In this document: one piece after another, positions 1-7,725 of the stretch
Layout: each line of letters begins with the position of its first letter
How positions within the stretch are numbered: position 1 is the first letter of the stretch
From: DTBU01 sp964568845
GTDB taxonomy: Archaea > Thermoproteota > CALKCG01 > B24
Direction of reading: 5' to 3'
Assembly: GCA_964568845.1 (NCBI GenBank)
Contig: CAZMSC010000005.1
Location: forward strand, 1 to 64,000
DNA: 64,000 bases
Program-made: the position numbers and the translations under genes
The notes under the pieces: model-generated
Seen by the model: the letters and a program-made list of their open reading frames with translations, nothing else
Databases searched by the model: none
What the model was told of the DNA's origin: nothing

Positions 1-1188
1 GCGCGTAGGAATGGGTATCAGTATAGGCTTTTATCATGGGGATCCTGTCAAATACCCACCCTCTGGTTTATATATAGACGTGAAATGGAGATTAGAAACT
101 TCAAACCTGAAACGTACTACGAGTTGGAAGCAATTCTGGATGTCAGAGGAGTTAGGGTTGAAGTCTCCTCCAAACCCATGAAGGATAAACCTCAAGCTTT
201 AGCCCTGTATGAGAAGGTCAAAAACGTTAAAGAGGCTGTTGTCTCCTCCTTTGAATCTGAACTTTTCTCAGAGCATAGGCCGTTGCCTACGGATACAGAC
301 GTGATGCTTCAGGAGCTCACTAAGATACTTGGAATAAGTAGCGCTAAAATAATGTCCCTCGCGGAAGACCTGTATGCCAACGGCTTCATAAGCTACCCTA
401 GAACCCAGACGAATATGTGGATCAGAATGGATCATAAATACGTCTTAAATATGCTTTCCAATACCCCCCTCGCCAAATATGTCAGAACTGGAGTGTTTCA
501 GCCTAAGAACGGTAGGAAGAACGATAATGCTCATCCCCCAATATATCCCGTAAAACCATACCCCTATGACGATGTTAAAGGTAAGATATGGTCGTACATA
601 GCTAGAAGATACATTGCCAATGTAGCTTCAAAAGACGCGTTACTGAAACGTTGGAAATTAGATGTACGTTTAAGAGATGTACCTATGAATGCTACGGGGC
701 GGTACATCATCGACGAAGGCTTCTACGATGCTTTCCCATTCTTTAAACCTAAAGACCTAAGTCAAATACCTGAAGTTAAACCCGGAGAAATCCTACCAGT
801 TTTAAATGTTGAACTCGTAGAGAAGAAGACTAAGCCCCCCTCCAGGCTGACGGAATCTGAACTTCTAAAACTGCTGGAGAAAAATGGGATAGGTACAGAT
901 GCGACGAGACACGAATATCCATCAAAGATAGTGAGTCGAGGATATGCTGATAAGAAGCGGAAAACGTTCATACTTACTCAACTGGGTGAAAGGCTGATTC
1001 AGTTACTAGGAAATGTGAATGAACAGTTGGTGACGCCTGAAACGAGAAGGTTCGTTGAACAGATTATGTATGAGGTTGAACTTGGAAAGAGAACGGTGGA
1101 TGATGCTTTAAACTACGCCCTAGACATTTACGGTGTTCTCTACGAGAAGTTGGAGGCTTACATAAAAAGTGCTAAACTAGCTCTCTAA
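1..1188 (+). CDS. topA: type IA DNA topoisomerase, C-terminal part (5' truncated by window)
   Basis: Relaxes or decatenates DNA by cutting one strand through a 5'-phosphotyrosine. The frame is open from base 1, and an ATG at base 85 is internal: the 28 residues before it already match the family (SWGSCQIPTLW, the usual S-G-x-x-Q-T-P-T-L block). The catalytic tyrosine lies in ISYPRTQTN, codon at 394-396. Other family marks are NDNAHPPIYP and GIGTDATR. The protein ends about 90 residues after the last motif with no zinc fingers, as in archaeal topoisomerase I/III enzymes. Without the N-terminal Toprim part, a reverse gyrase C-terminal half cannot be strictly excluded, but the lack of zinc fingers and short tail favour a stand-alone topoisomerase. 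Confidence 0.9.
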   Translation, partial: ARRNGYQYRLLSWGSCQIPTLWFIYRREMEIRNFKPETYYELEAILDVRGVRVEVSSKPMKDKPQALALYEKVKNVKEAVVSSFESELFSEHRPLPTDTDVMLQELTKILGISSAKIMSLAEDLYANGFISYPRTQTNMWIRMDHKYVLNMLSNTPLAKYVRTGVFQPKNGRKNDNAHPPIYPVKPYPYDDVKGKIWSYIARRYIANVASKDALLKRWKLDVRLRDVPMNATGRYIIDEGFYDAFPFFKPKDLSQIPEVKPGEILPVLNVELVEKKTKPPSRLTESELLKLLEKNGIGTDATRHEYPSKIVSRGYADKKRKTFILTQLGERLIQLLGNVNEQLVTPETRRFVEQIMYEVELGKRTVDDALNYALDIYGVLYEKLEAYIKSAKLAL

Positions 1189-1302
1189 ACTGTGAAAGCT
1201 TGAATATTGGTCAGGTGGGCTTGGAAAATAAATTCATCAAATGATTGATGTTCATACTCCCAAAACTTTTTAATAGATAATCTATCTGGGTTGCTCCTAC
1301 AA

Positions 1303-2703
1303 TTATGGTACTTCATACCTACCCTGTATTCCTTTAATTGTACGTTGTTCAGCTCTTCGGAAAATACTTCCATAAGCCTTAGCCAACCTCTTCGCCTCTT
1401 CAGGATATTCATCTATTAGATTTCTACTTTCTTTAGGATCATCTCTAATGTTGTAAAGTTCGTCTGGTTGACCCTCAGGCCGTTGGATTAAAGACCACTC
1501 TTCATCTCTTATACATCTATCTACACCCTCATAGTATCCTGATATTGCATAATGTCTATGGCTGTTCGACTTCTCCATTAAAACTGGTAGAAAACTTCTT
1601 CCCTGTGTGGGAATAGTCTCCCATTTAAAGCCAAGCAGATCTAGAAGTGTTGGCAATAGATCTGGAAATTGAACTATAGCGCTCGTCCTTTTGGGCCTCT
1701 CACCGCCTGGAAGCCTGATCATAAACGGTACCTTAAGTAGCTCATTGTACAACCTATCCGCGCCTTTAAGGAACTTACCATGATCTGCAAGTGGATGTCC
1801 ATGGTCGGCTGTGAGAACGATAACAGAATCATCGTAATATCCCAAATCTTCAAGCTCCTTGAATAGGAAGCCGAGCCAATGGTCTACAAATGATACTTCG
1901 CCTGCGTACAACCCCCTTATGTAACGTGTCTCTTCAGGAGTTGCCCATTCAGAAGCGTAACCTCCCATTGGAAGTATGAGCCTAGCTCCCTTATAGTTGG
2001 GATCCGTGTAAACGTCGAAGCTTGGAGGCGGATCCCAAGGTTCATGTGGGTCGAAGCAGTCTATCCATAGGAAAACCTTATTATACCTAGCGGCTCTAGC
2101 TCTCCTAAGCCATTTTAGAGACTCCATGACTACTCTAGCTGGAAACCAGTCCTCCTCCCTTGAAAACTCTTCAGTATTAGCTAAAAACCTTGCCACAAGA
2201 CCCCTCCACTTATCAGTATAGTTTTCATTCACGTAGTCTTCCACCCTCTTCCTAAGAGGTGGTGGGGGAATATAGGAGTCGTACTCTTGGCCTCTAATCC
2301 AGATGAAGCTATGAAAGCTCTTATGAAAGTTCATACCCGGTCTAGCGAGATGGTAAGTGTCTGAAATCAAGCCACACACATACCCCTCCCTGCTTAAAAT
2401 ATCAGCCAGTGTTATATCCTCATCCCTCAATGGGCTCCAAGGCCTATAAGGCAACGTATACTGTCCAGTTATGAGCTCGGTTCTCACGGGTATAGTCGGT
2501 AAACCGCATGGATAGGCGTTTTCAAAAACCACGCATTCATCTGCAAACTTATCTATGTTAGGTGTTTTACAAGCCGGGACACCTTCAAAAACAGGTCTTC
2601 CTTTATTGTAGAAGCTTACGTGGTCCTGTCTCAAACTATCTACAACTATCACTATAACGTTCAACTGAGCTCTCCCTTTAAATCTGTTTAACAGCTTCAG
2701 CAT
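1303..2703 (-). CDS. sulfatase-superfamily hydrolase with Thr in place of the formylglycine Cys/Ser
   Basis: Member of the alkaline phosphatase/sulfatase superfamily, 466 residues, no signal peptide. The first metal site is VIVIVVDSLRQDH near residue 22 and the second metal site is TADHGHPLADHG near residue 305. The active-site signature, normally C/S-x-P-x-R, reads TIPVR at residues 70-74, so the residue normally converted to formylglycine is threonine. Thr is the nucleophile in related phosphodiesterases and phosphopentomutase, so the substrate may be a phosphate ester rather than a sulfate ester; that is inference. It is transcribed alone, convergent with the topoisomerase gene. The nearby glycan-degrading genes suggest a role in carbohydrate or polar headgroup hydrolysis. 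Confidence 0.85.
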   Translation of the reverse strand: MLKLLNRFKGRAQLNVIVIVVDSLRQDHVSFYNKGRPVFEGVPACKTPNIDKFADECVVFENAYPCGLPTIPVRTELITGQYTLPYRPWSPLRDEDITLADILSREGYVCGLISDTYHLARPGMNFHKSFHSFIWIRGQEYDSYIPPPPLRKRVEDYVNENYTDKWRGLVARFLANTEEFSREEDWFPARVVMESLKWLRRARAARYNKVFLWIDCFDPHEPWDPPPSFDVYTDPNYKGARLILPMGGYASEWATPEETRYIRGLYAGEVSFVDHWLGFLFKELEDLGYYDDSVIVLTADHGHPLADHGKFLKGADRLYNELLKVPFMIRLPGGERPKRTSAIVQFPDLLPTLLDLLGFKWETIPTQGRSFLPVLMEKSNSHRHYAISGYYEGVDRCIRDEEWSLIQRPEGQPDELYNIRDDPKESRNLIDEYPEEAKRLAKAYGSIFRRAEQRTIKGIQGRYEVP

Positions 2704-2820
2704 TTAATCTTTAAAAGGATTGCCTCATGAAGATTATGCGAGCGTATTTGACGGCTTAATACGTTATTACAAATACTTAGATTGGCCACGCTGATACGGA
2801 AGCTCATCGCCTACATTCAT

Positions 2821-3195
2821 CTAAACCTTCTTCGTTAGCTCTACGAGCCTTCTAATTACGGGGATGCGCCTCTTAACATCCTCTGCGTCAAGTCTTGTTT
2901 CATGGAATCCCCATATGTGGAGGTAGTTCGCCGAATCCCATGCCTGCTCCACGTCCATGCCAAGCCTTTCCACAAGCTTACCTACAGCCTTTTCGAAGAG
3001 CATTGCAGTCCATCTTCCCTCTTCTTCCGATGCCTTAAACTCTTCAAGGTCGAATTGCTTCGCAAGAGCTTTAATGCTTTCCTCAGCTGCCTTGTAAAGC
3101 TTCTCTGAAGATTGGATAGCATCCCCCTTTTCCACGTAAGTCACCGCCTCGCTGAACAGGTTTTCAATAAGCTTGACTCTCTCCGTCTCCACCAA
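2821..3195 (-). CDS. PaREP1 family protein (HEPN-like helical)
   Basis: 124 residues, almost wholly helical, with the features of the archaeal PaREP1/PaREP8 family: an N-terminal helix pair around AVTYVEKGDAIQSSEKLYKAAEESIKALA, then FKASEEEGRWTAMLFEKAV and a C-terminal YLHIWGFHETRL segment. PaREP1 proteins resemble HEPN domains and occur in many copies in archaeal genomes; their role is not settled, and a toxin or nucleotide-binding role has been suggested by analogy. The start is TTG at 3195 (GTG at 3192 is an alternative). It follows a hidden 50-residue gene after only 3 nt, so the two are probably co-transcribed. Confidence 0.7.
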   Translation of the reverse strand: MVETERVKLIENLFSEAVTYVEKGDAIQSSEKLYKAAEESIKALAKQFDLEEFKASEEEGRWTAMLFEKAVGKLVERLGMDVEQAWDSANYLHIWGFHETRLDAEDVKRRIPVIRRLVELTKKV

Positions 3196-3198
3196 TTT

Positions 3199-3351
3199 TT
3201 ACACCTCAAAGCAAGCTCTAACAATCATACCATCGCGGCTTGTGACTTTAAAACGTTGTCTCTCACGTGTGTATGCTTTCATCGCTAAAAACCATGTAAC
3301 ATCTCTAGCATCGTGGCTTTCTAAATTTATCTTGAAGCAAAGCAGCTTCAA
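3199..3351 (-). CDS. small protein (50 aa) coupled to the PaREP1 gene
   Basis: A short open frame with a TTG start at 3349-3351 and TAA at 3199-3201. It encodes a sensible 50-residue basic protein beginning MKLLCFKINLESHDARD and ending RDGMIVRACFEV. Support comes from position: the stop is 3 nt before the PaREP1 start, and a TATA-like box (3371-3379) sits about 24 nt upstream of the TTG, as expected for a leaderless archaeal operon. I do not recognise the family. By analogy with other two-gene HEPN modules it could be a partner or antitoxin, but nothing in the sequence proves this. Confidence 0.5.
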   Translation of the reverse strand: MKLLCFKINLESHDARDVTWFLAMKAYTRERQRFKVTSRDGMIVRACFEV

Positions 3352-3370
3352 CAATATAGAAGACGGCTAA

Positions 3371-3379
3371 GCTTATAAG
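3371..3379 (-). promoter_or_regulatory. TATA box of the small gene-PaREP1 operon
   Basis: CTTATAAGC read on the minus strand, centred about 24 nt before the TTG start at 3351, which would give a leaderless transcript. Confidence 0.45.
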
Positions 3380-3466
3380 AGCCGAATTCGAACACGTAAC
3401 CGCCTTCAACGGAGTAGTGTTGTTCAGGAAGAACAGGTGAAATTAAAACTTTCAAGGAGAAAAACA

Positions 3467-4639
3467 CTAGCTTCTAAGGCCTAAGGTTTTATATTTCTCG
3501 AAGAGGTTCCTTACGCCTTTATCTTGAACTACTACAACATCTTCCAATCGTATTCCAAACTTATCTGTATAAACCCCGGGCTCAACGGTATGGGTAGTGT
3601 TTCTTCTGAGGATGTCTCTTGATGCTGGATGTAAAACCGGGGGTTCATGTATTCTTAAACCGACTCCGTGGCCTAATCTGTGCGGGAAAAACTTAGAGAA
3701 TCCCCTCTTAGCTATAAGGCTTCTAGCAACTTTATCAACGTTTGAAGCCTCTACTCGATCGTATTCAAACTTGTAAACCTCTTCCTGCGCCTCCAATATT
3801 GCGTAGTAAATGGCCTCCTGCTCGCTTGAAGGTTTACCTAAAACCCACGTTCTCGTAATGTCCACCCAGTATCCGTCGGCACATACGTTGAGCTCTAGAA
3901 GTATAACATCTCCTCTTCTGACCCTTCTATCTGTTGAAATATTGAATGGATACCACGCTTTAGACGTATTCTCGCCAGACATTACGAATGCAAAGCCTCT
4001 AGCCCTCTTAACCCTATTTTCAAACCCGACACCTTCACTATATACTGTTGCCTCTGCGATTGAAGCGAGTGTGCTTTCCTTGACCCCCTCGGAAATACCT
4101 TTAAGGAGTTTCTCAACTGCTAGCGATGCGAGTTTAGCTGAAAGCTTCATCTTTTCTATCTCATACTCCGATTTAACGGATCTGAGTTTTGCAAGAATTC
4201 CGGAAACATCGACCAGCTCCGCTTCAAACACTTTACGGAGCATTTTAAACGTTGGAACGCTGGCGTAACTTACCTCACCTACAACGCTATTAGTAGCGGT
4301 TGTTTCAAGGCTGAGCTCGCAACCGATTTTGACACATTTGTGGTGTTTAAGTTCCTCTAAAATTTTAGCCATGGCTTTATACGGATTTAAAACCTCATTT
4401 AGACTCTCACCTTCGTATGTCCTCACGTCTTTGATCCACCCGTCTTTGGCATATTCGAGCTCAGAAACCGGTACTATTAAAACAGGCTCCCCTTCTAACG
4501 GTAGAGCCGCTAAAGACCACCCTGTAACAGGCCAATAACCGGACAAGTATAAGACGTTTTCAGGGTTTCTACATATGAGAAGGTCCAACCCCTCCTTCTC
4601 CATAGTCTGTCTGATATCGGATAATCTAGTTGAATCCAT
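3467..4639 (-). CDS. M24 family metallopeptidase (Xaa-Pro aminopeptidase-like)
   Basis: Cleaves N-terminal residues before proline, or a related peptide or amide substrate, with a two-metal centre. 390 residues: creatinase-type N-terminal domain (1 to about 145) starting with DLLICRNPENVLYLSGY, then the pita-bread domain. All metal ligands are visible: Asp in ADGYWVDITRTW (two), His in PHRLGHGVGL, Glu in HTVEPGVY and Glu in GIRLEDVVVV. The length is normal for the family. Start is ATG at 4639 with a TATA box about 28 nt upstream. It probably acts in the cytoplasm on peptides imported by this heterotrophic cell. Confidence 0.9.
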   Translation of the reverse strand: MDSTRLSDIRQTMEKEGLDLLICRNPENVLYLSGYWPVTGWSLAALPLEGEPVLIVPVSELEYAKDGWIKDVRTYEGESLNEVLNPYKAMAKILEELKHHKCVKIGCELSLETTATNSVVGEVSYASVPTFKMLRKVFEAELVDVSGILAKLRSVKSEYEIEKMKLSAKLASLAVEKLLKGISEGVKESTLASIAEATVYSEGVGFENRVKRARGFAFVMSGENTSKAWYPFNISTDRRVRRGDVILLELNVCADGYWVDITRTWVLGKPSSEQEAIYYAILEAQEEVYKFEYDRVEASNVDKVARSLIAKRGFSKFFPHRLGHGVGLRIHEPPVLHPASRDILRRNTTHTVEPGVYTDKFGIRLEDVVVVQDKGVRNLFEKYKTLGLRS

Positions 4640-4663
4640 GTTCTAATCTAGAATCCGTTAAAC

Positions 4664-4673
4664 CCTTATATAT
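4664..4673 (-). promoter_or_regulatory. TATA box of the M24 peptidase gene
   Basis: ATATATAAGG on the minus strand, about 25-30 nt before the ATG at 4639, consistent with a leaderless or near-leaderless transcript. Confidence 0.55.
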
Positions 4674-4742
4674 CATTTAAGTTGATGGTATCTGGATGCT
4701 GTAGCCACGGCAGATATGTTATTTTGAAAAAATTGAGGGGGT

Positions 4743-5528
4743 CTAGTATCCTTTCACTTCGCCGACCGCCTCCCTTCCAAATCTACTTAAAAGTTCTCTA
4801 AATCCGGATACTAGAATCTTAGTATCGCTCATTAAAGCCACAAATCTAAAGCCATCTTTTATCATTTTCTCAGCCATTTCAACGTTAAAAGTATGAATAC
4901 CTGGAACTACATCGTACTTTTCACAAGCTTCTTTAACTTTTCTTAGAGCATCCTTAAATTTTGGATGGTCGTATCTAGTCGGTATGCCTAAGTTTACAGA
5001 TAAGTCCATGGGACCTACATAGGCTACATCTACCCCCTCGACTGAAAGTATCTCTTCTAGGTTTTCAAGGGATTTAGCCGTTTCGATCTGAACCAAGACT
5101 ACAAGTTCCTCCGTCTCAAACCTCTCATAATAGTCTATAAAGTTCCGGCTACCGAACCTGACACATCTTCTAGGTCCAACACCTCTCACGCCTCTAGGCG
5201 GGTATCTAGAAGCTGCTACAGCGGCTTCGGCTTCAGCTCTACTATTAACCCATGGTATTAAAACCCCCTGCATGCCAACATCTAAAACCCGTTTGACCAT
5301 AACGAGGTCGTTCCATGGAACTCTTGCAAGCGGAGCTATGTTAGCTCCTCTAAGAGGCATGGCCAGGGTCTCAAGGTCTCTAACGTCTATGGGTGCATGC
5401 TCCATGTCGAAGACGAACCAGTCGAAAGGCAGTTCCGATAAGGCATCTACAACATCTGGATGGTTTATGGTGATCCATGTTCCAAGAGCTAGACCACCGC
5501 TCTTAAGAAGCTTTTTTAAACCGCTCAT
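4743..5528 (-). CDS. HpcH/HpaI family class II aldolase
   Basis: Metal-dependent aldolase that splits 2-keto-3-deoxy acids into pyruvate and an aldehyde, as do 2-dehydro-3-deoxyglucarate and 4-hydroxy-2-oxoheptanedioate aldolases. 261 residues, the usual length. Family marks: GTWITINHPDVVDALSEL at the start, DWFVFDMEHAPID with the conserved His, ARVPWNDL with the Arg that binds pyruvate, GVRGVGPRRCVRFG, VQIETAKSLENLEEI with the metal-binding Glu, and DVAYVGPMDLSVNLGIP with the metal-binding Asp. The setting among sugar-degrading genes supports breakdown of acid sugars. It is divergent from the UroD-like gene. The exact substrate cannot be read from the sequence. Confidence 0.9.
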   Translation of the reverse strand: MSGLKKLLKSGGLALGTWITINHPDVVDALSELPFDWFVFDMEHAPIDVRDLETLAMPLRGANIAPLARVPWNDLVMVKRVLDVGMQGVLIPWVNSRAEAEAAVAASRYPPRGVRGVGPRRCVRFGSRNFIDYYERFETEELVVLVQIETAKSLENLEEILSVEGVDVAYVGPMDLSVNLGIPTRYDHPKFKDALRKVKEACEKYDVVPGIHTFNVEMAEKMIKDGFRFVALMSDTKILVSGFRELLSRFGREAVGEVKGY

Positions 5529-5631
5529 GCAAACACCGCGGGAAAATACGCTACAGTGCGATTTAAGTTAAACTATCCCAGAAGACTTCAGCTTTTTAAA
5601 TAACCTCACGGTAACTCTAAGTGGTGGTCTT

Positions 5632-6717
5632 TTGAAAACTCTGCTCTATAAGGAGGATTGGGAGAGGGTTTCTGAAACATACGAGGCTTGGTGGGAGAGC
5701 GAGCTAAGTAGACCGATAATACACTTAACGTACATACCACCCAATGTAGACATTAACGATTACTCTCTAACCTTAAGCTGGGCTTTTATGAGGTTTCCTC
5801 CGGAAGAGGCTTTAAATGCTCTATTCGAATGCTTCTCCAAAACATTATTCATGTGTGAAGCTTACCCTAACGTGTGGATAAATATCGGACCCGGTGCTCT
5901 ATCGGCTTTTCTAGGCTCTGACGTAAATTTCAACCCTAAGACGGGGACTTCTTGGTTTAAAGGCTCGTTTTCCCTAGACGACCTCTTAAACGTCGAATTG
6001 AACCCGGAGAACAAATGGTGGCGTTACGTAATCGAATGTACTGGGAAGGCTTCAACTATGTGTAGAGACAAGGCAATAGTCGCCTTTACAGACCTCTTAG
6101 ACGTAGCCACCAGTCTAGTTCATCTTAGAGGAGGTGCTCTAAAATTGGTTAAAGACGTGTTCTACGAGCCCTCTAAAGTTAAAAGGGTTTTAAATCGTTT
6201 ACATCAAATCTGGTTCTACTGCTTTGAAAGGATCTCGGATACTATAGATACAGATGTTTACGGTTTCTCGAACTGGGCTACACTATGGAGCAGACGTAAA
6301 TCGCTCATACTTCAATGCGACTTCAGCGTATACCTCTCACCTAAACTATTCAACGAATTCATACTACCACTGGTAGAGGAAGAATGTAGATTCTTTGAGA
6401 GGAGCTTCTGGCATTTAGATGGGCCCCTTGAATTCCCCCACCTTGACAGCCTCTTAAATATAAGCGAGCTCGACGGCATACAATGGATTCCTGGAGCTGG
6501 AAACCCAGACCCAGGTGAAACCTGTTGGGTTCCGCTATATAAGAAAATACAGGAAGCTGGGAAGCTTCTTCAAATACCCGGAATCCCAATATCTAAAATA
6601 ATGCCTATCTTAAACCAAATATCGCCTAAAGGCGTTTTCATTCAAACTTCAACCCTAAGCCTTGAAACAGCTGAAACCTTCCTCAGAAAAATGTCTGAGA
6701 AGTACGGTTTAACTTAA
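5632..6717 (+). CDS. uroporphyrinogen decarboxylase-like (UroD superfamily) protein
   Basis: 361 residues with the pattern of the divergent UroD/MtaA-like superfamily (a TIM barrel) that is common in sugar-degrading bacteria and archaea and not tied to haem synthesis. Recognisable parts are the N-terminal RVSETYEAWWESELSRPI, the mid-protein VHLRGGALKLVKDVFYEP, ILQCDFSVYLSPKLFNEFILP, FWHLDGPLEFPHLDSLLNI and IQWIPGAGNPDPG. The function is unknown; methyl transfer to a corrinoid or a sugar-linked role are both possible. Start is TTG at 5632 after a G-rich stretch. No haem genes lie nearby, which argues against a true HemE. Confidence 0.75.
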   Translation: MKTLLYKEDWERVSETYEAWWESELSRPIIHLTYIPPNVDINDYSLTLSWAFMRFPPEEALNALFECFSKTLFMCEAYPNVWINIGPGALSAFLGSDVNFNPKTGTSWFKGSFSLDDLLNVELNPENKWWRYVIECTGKASTMCRDKAIVAFTDLLDVATSLVHLRGGALKLVKDVFYEPSKVKRVLNRLHQIWFYCFERISDTIDTDVYGFSNWATLWSRRKSLILQCDFSVYLSPKLFNEFILPLVEEECRFFERSFWHLDGPLEFPHLDSLLNISELDGIQWIPGAGNPDPGETCWVPLYKKIQEAGKLLQIPGIPISKIMPILNQISPKGVFIQTSTLSLETAETFLRKMSEKYGLT

Positions 6718-6772
6718 AATGCGAAGGATTATGGTGGCTCTATCCGTGATCAGCTTCTATGTTGAACCATAA

Positions 6773-7558
6773 TTAAACTACCTGTCTAAGCCAATTCAGC
6801 GTCTTATTCATAACCTCCAATGTATGCTCCTTCTTCGAGAACGTGTGGTCTCCACCTTTAACTATGTAGAGCTCATTCTTATCGTTTAAACCCTTGATAA
6901 TGCTATATCCCTTTTCAGCTTCTTCTGAAGGTACTACGAAGTCTCGGTCTCCATGTATGATCAACACCGGAATTTTAATACCACCCATAACTTCAAAGGG
7001 GACTACATAATCGATCGTATCGAAGAAACCTTTTTTCAAGTACCAGCCGTTTGAAACCTCAACGGCTTCACCTGAGTTAAGCTTCTCCATTTTATCTTTA
7101 CCCATCTGGCTTAGAAACTTATCACGTAAAGGACTGAGAGCGGCTGAGTATAGTATTGCGAATTTCACACGTTCATCTTTAGACGCCAGTATTGTAGCAA
7201 CTCTTCCACCCATACTTAAACCTATAACGCCAACCCTCCCTCTATCTACACTTCTCCGCCTCATGAGGAATGTTAAAGCAGCCTCGGCGTCACTTACTTC
7301 ACCGGGAAGGGTCATATCTTCAAACTCGCCATCGCTATCACCTGACCCTCTAAAATCGAAGCGGAGAACTGTGAAGCCAGATTTACATAGGCCTCTTGCT
7401 ACTTGGACAAAGAGCCGATGGGCCTCTGTCTTGTTTCCAGTGAAACCGTGAAACATAGCTATTCCTGGCGTCTTCTCCCCTGGCTTCAAGTTTTCAGGTA
7501 GATGTAAGATCCCAACCAATTCCTGGTTTTGATTCTTAAAAACGACTGGTTTAATCAT
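6773..7558 (-). CDS. alpha/beta hydrolase (esterase/acyl peptidase-like)
   Basis: 261-residue cytoplasmic serine hydrolase. The catalytic triad is visible: Ser in GLSMGG (about residue 115), Asp in IIHGDRDFVVP (about 205) and His in KGGDHTFSKKEH (about 238). The oxyanion region is FHGFTGNKTEAHR, followed by LRFDFRGSGDSDG. Similar proteins are annotated as feruloyl or cinnamoyl esterases or as generic S9-like hydrolases, and in this setting removal of ester groups from plant sugars is plausible. Transcribed alone from an ATG at 7558, convergent with the UroD-like gene. Confidence 0.85.
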   Translation of the reverse strand: MIKPVVFKNQNQELVGILHLPENLKPGEKTPGIAMFHGFTGNKTEAHRLFVQVARGLCKSGFTVLRFDFRGSGDSDGEFEDMTLPGEVSDAEAALTFLMRRRSVDRGRVGVIGLSMGGRVATILASKDERVKFAILYSAALSPLRDKFLSQMGKDKMEKLNSGEAVEVSNGWYLKKGFFDTIDYVVPFEVMGGIKIPVLIIHGDRDFVVPSEEAEKGYSIIKGLNDKNELYIVKGGDHTFSKKEHTLEVMNKTLNWLRQVV

Positions 7559-7725
7559 TTCAACACCTCTACTGAGTAGAGAGCATTGCTATAATAAAGC
7601 TTTGGCCTTTACAGACCTATACACTTCTAGCTATCATTTTAGAAAAATATTAGAACAACCGATGTTAAACCGATGAGGCTTTAACTCTGAATGGCTTAAG
7701 GGGTTAAATTCTACCTATTGGCAAC

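Noticed and set aside
1..1188. Reverse gyrase C-terminal half
   Set aside because: The fragment has topoisomerase IA motifs only and a short tail; nothing specific to reverse gyrase is visible, although the N-terminal part lies outside the window.
1273..1285. Palindrome ATAGAT-A-ATCTAT between the topoisomerase and sulfatase genes
   Set aside because: Short, AT-rich and located between converging genes with no promoter to control; probably chance.
3810..4268. 152-codon open frame opposite the M24 peptidase
   Set aside because: Antisense shadow of a gene whose metal ligands are all present; its composition is not protein-like.
7640..7710. Box C/D-like RNA with GATGA and CTGA
   Set aside because: Box C lacks the consensus first bases and there is no terminal stem.
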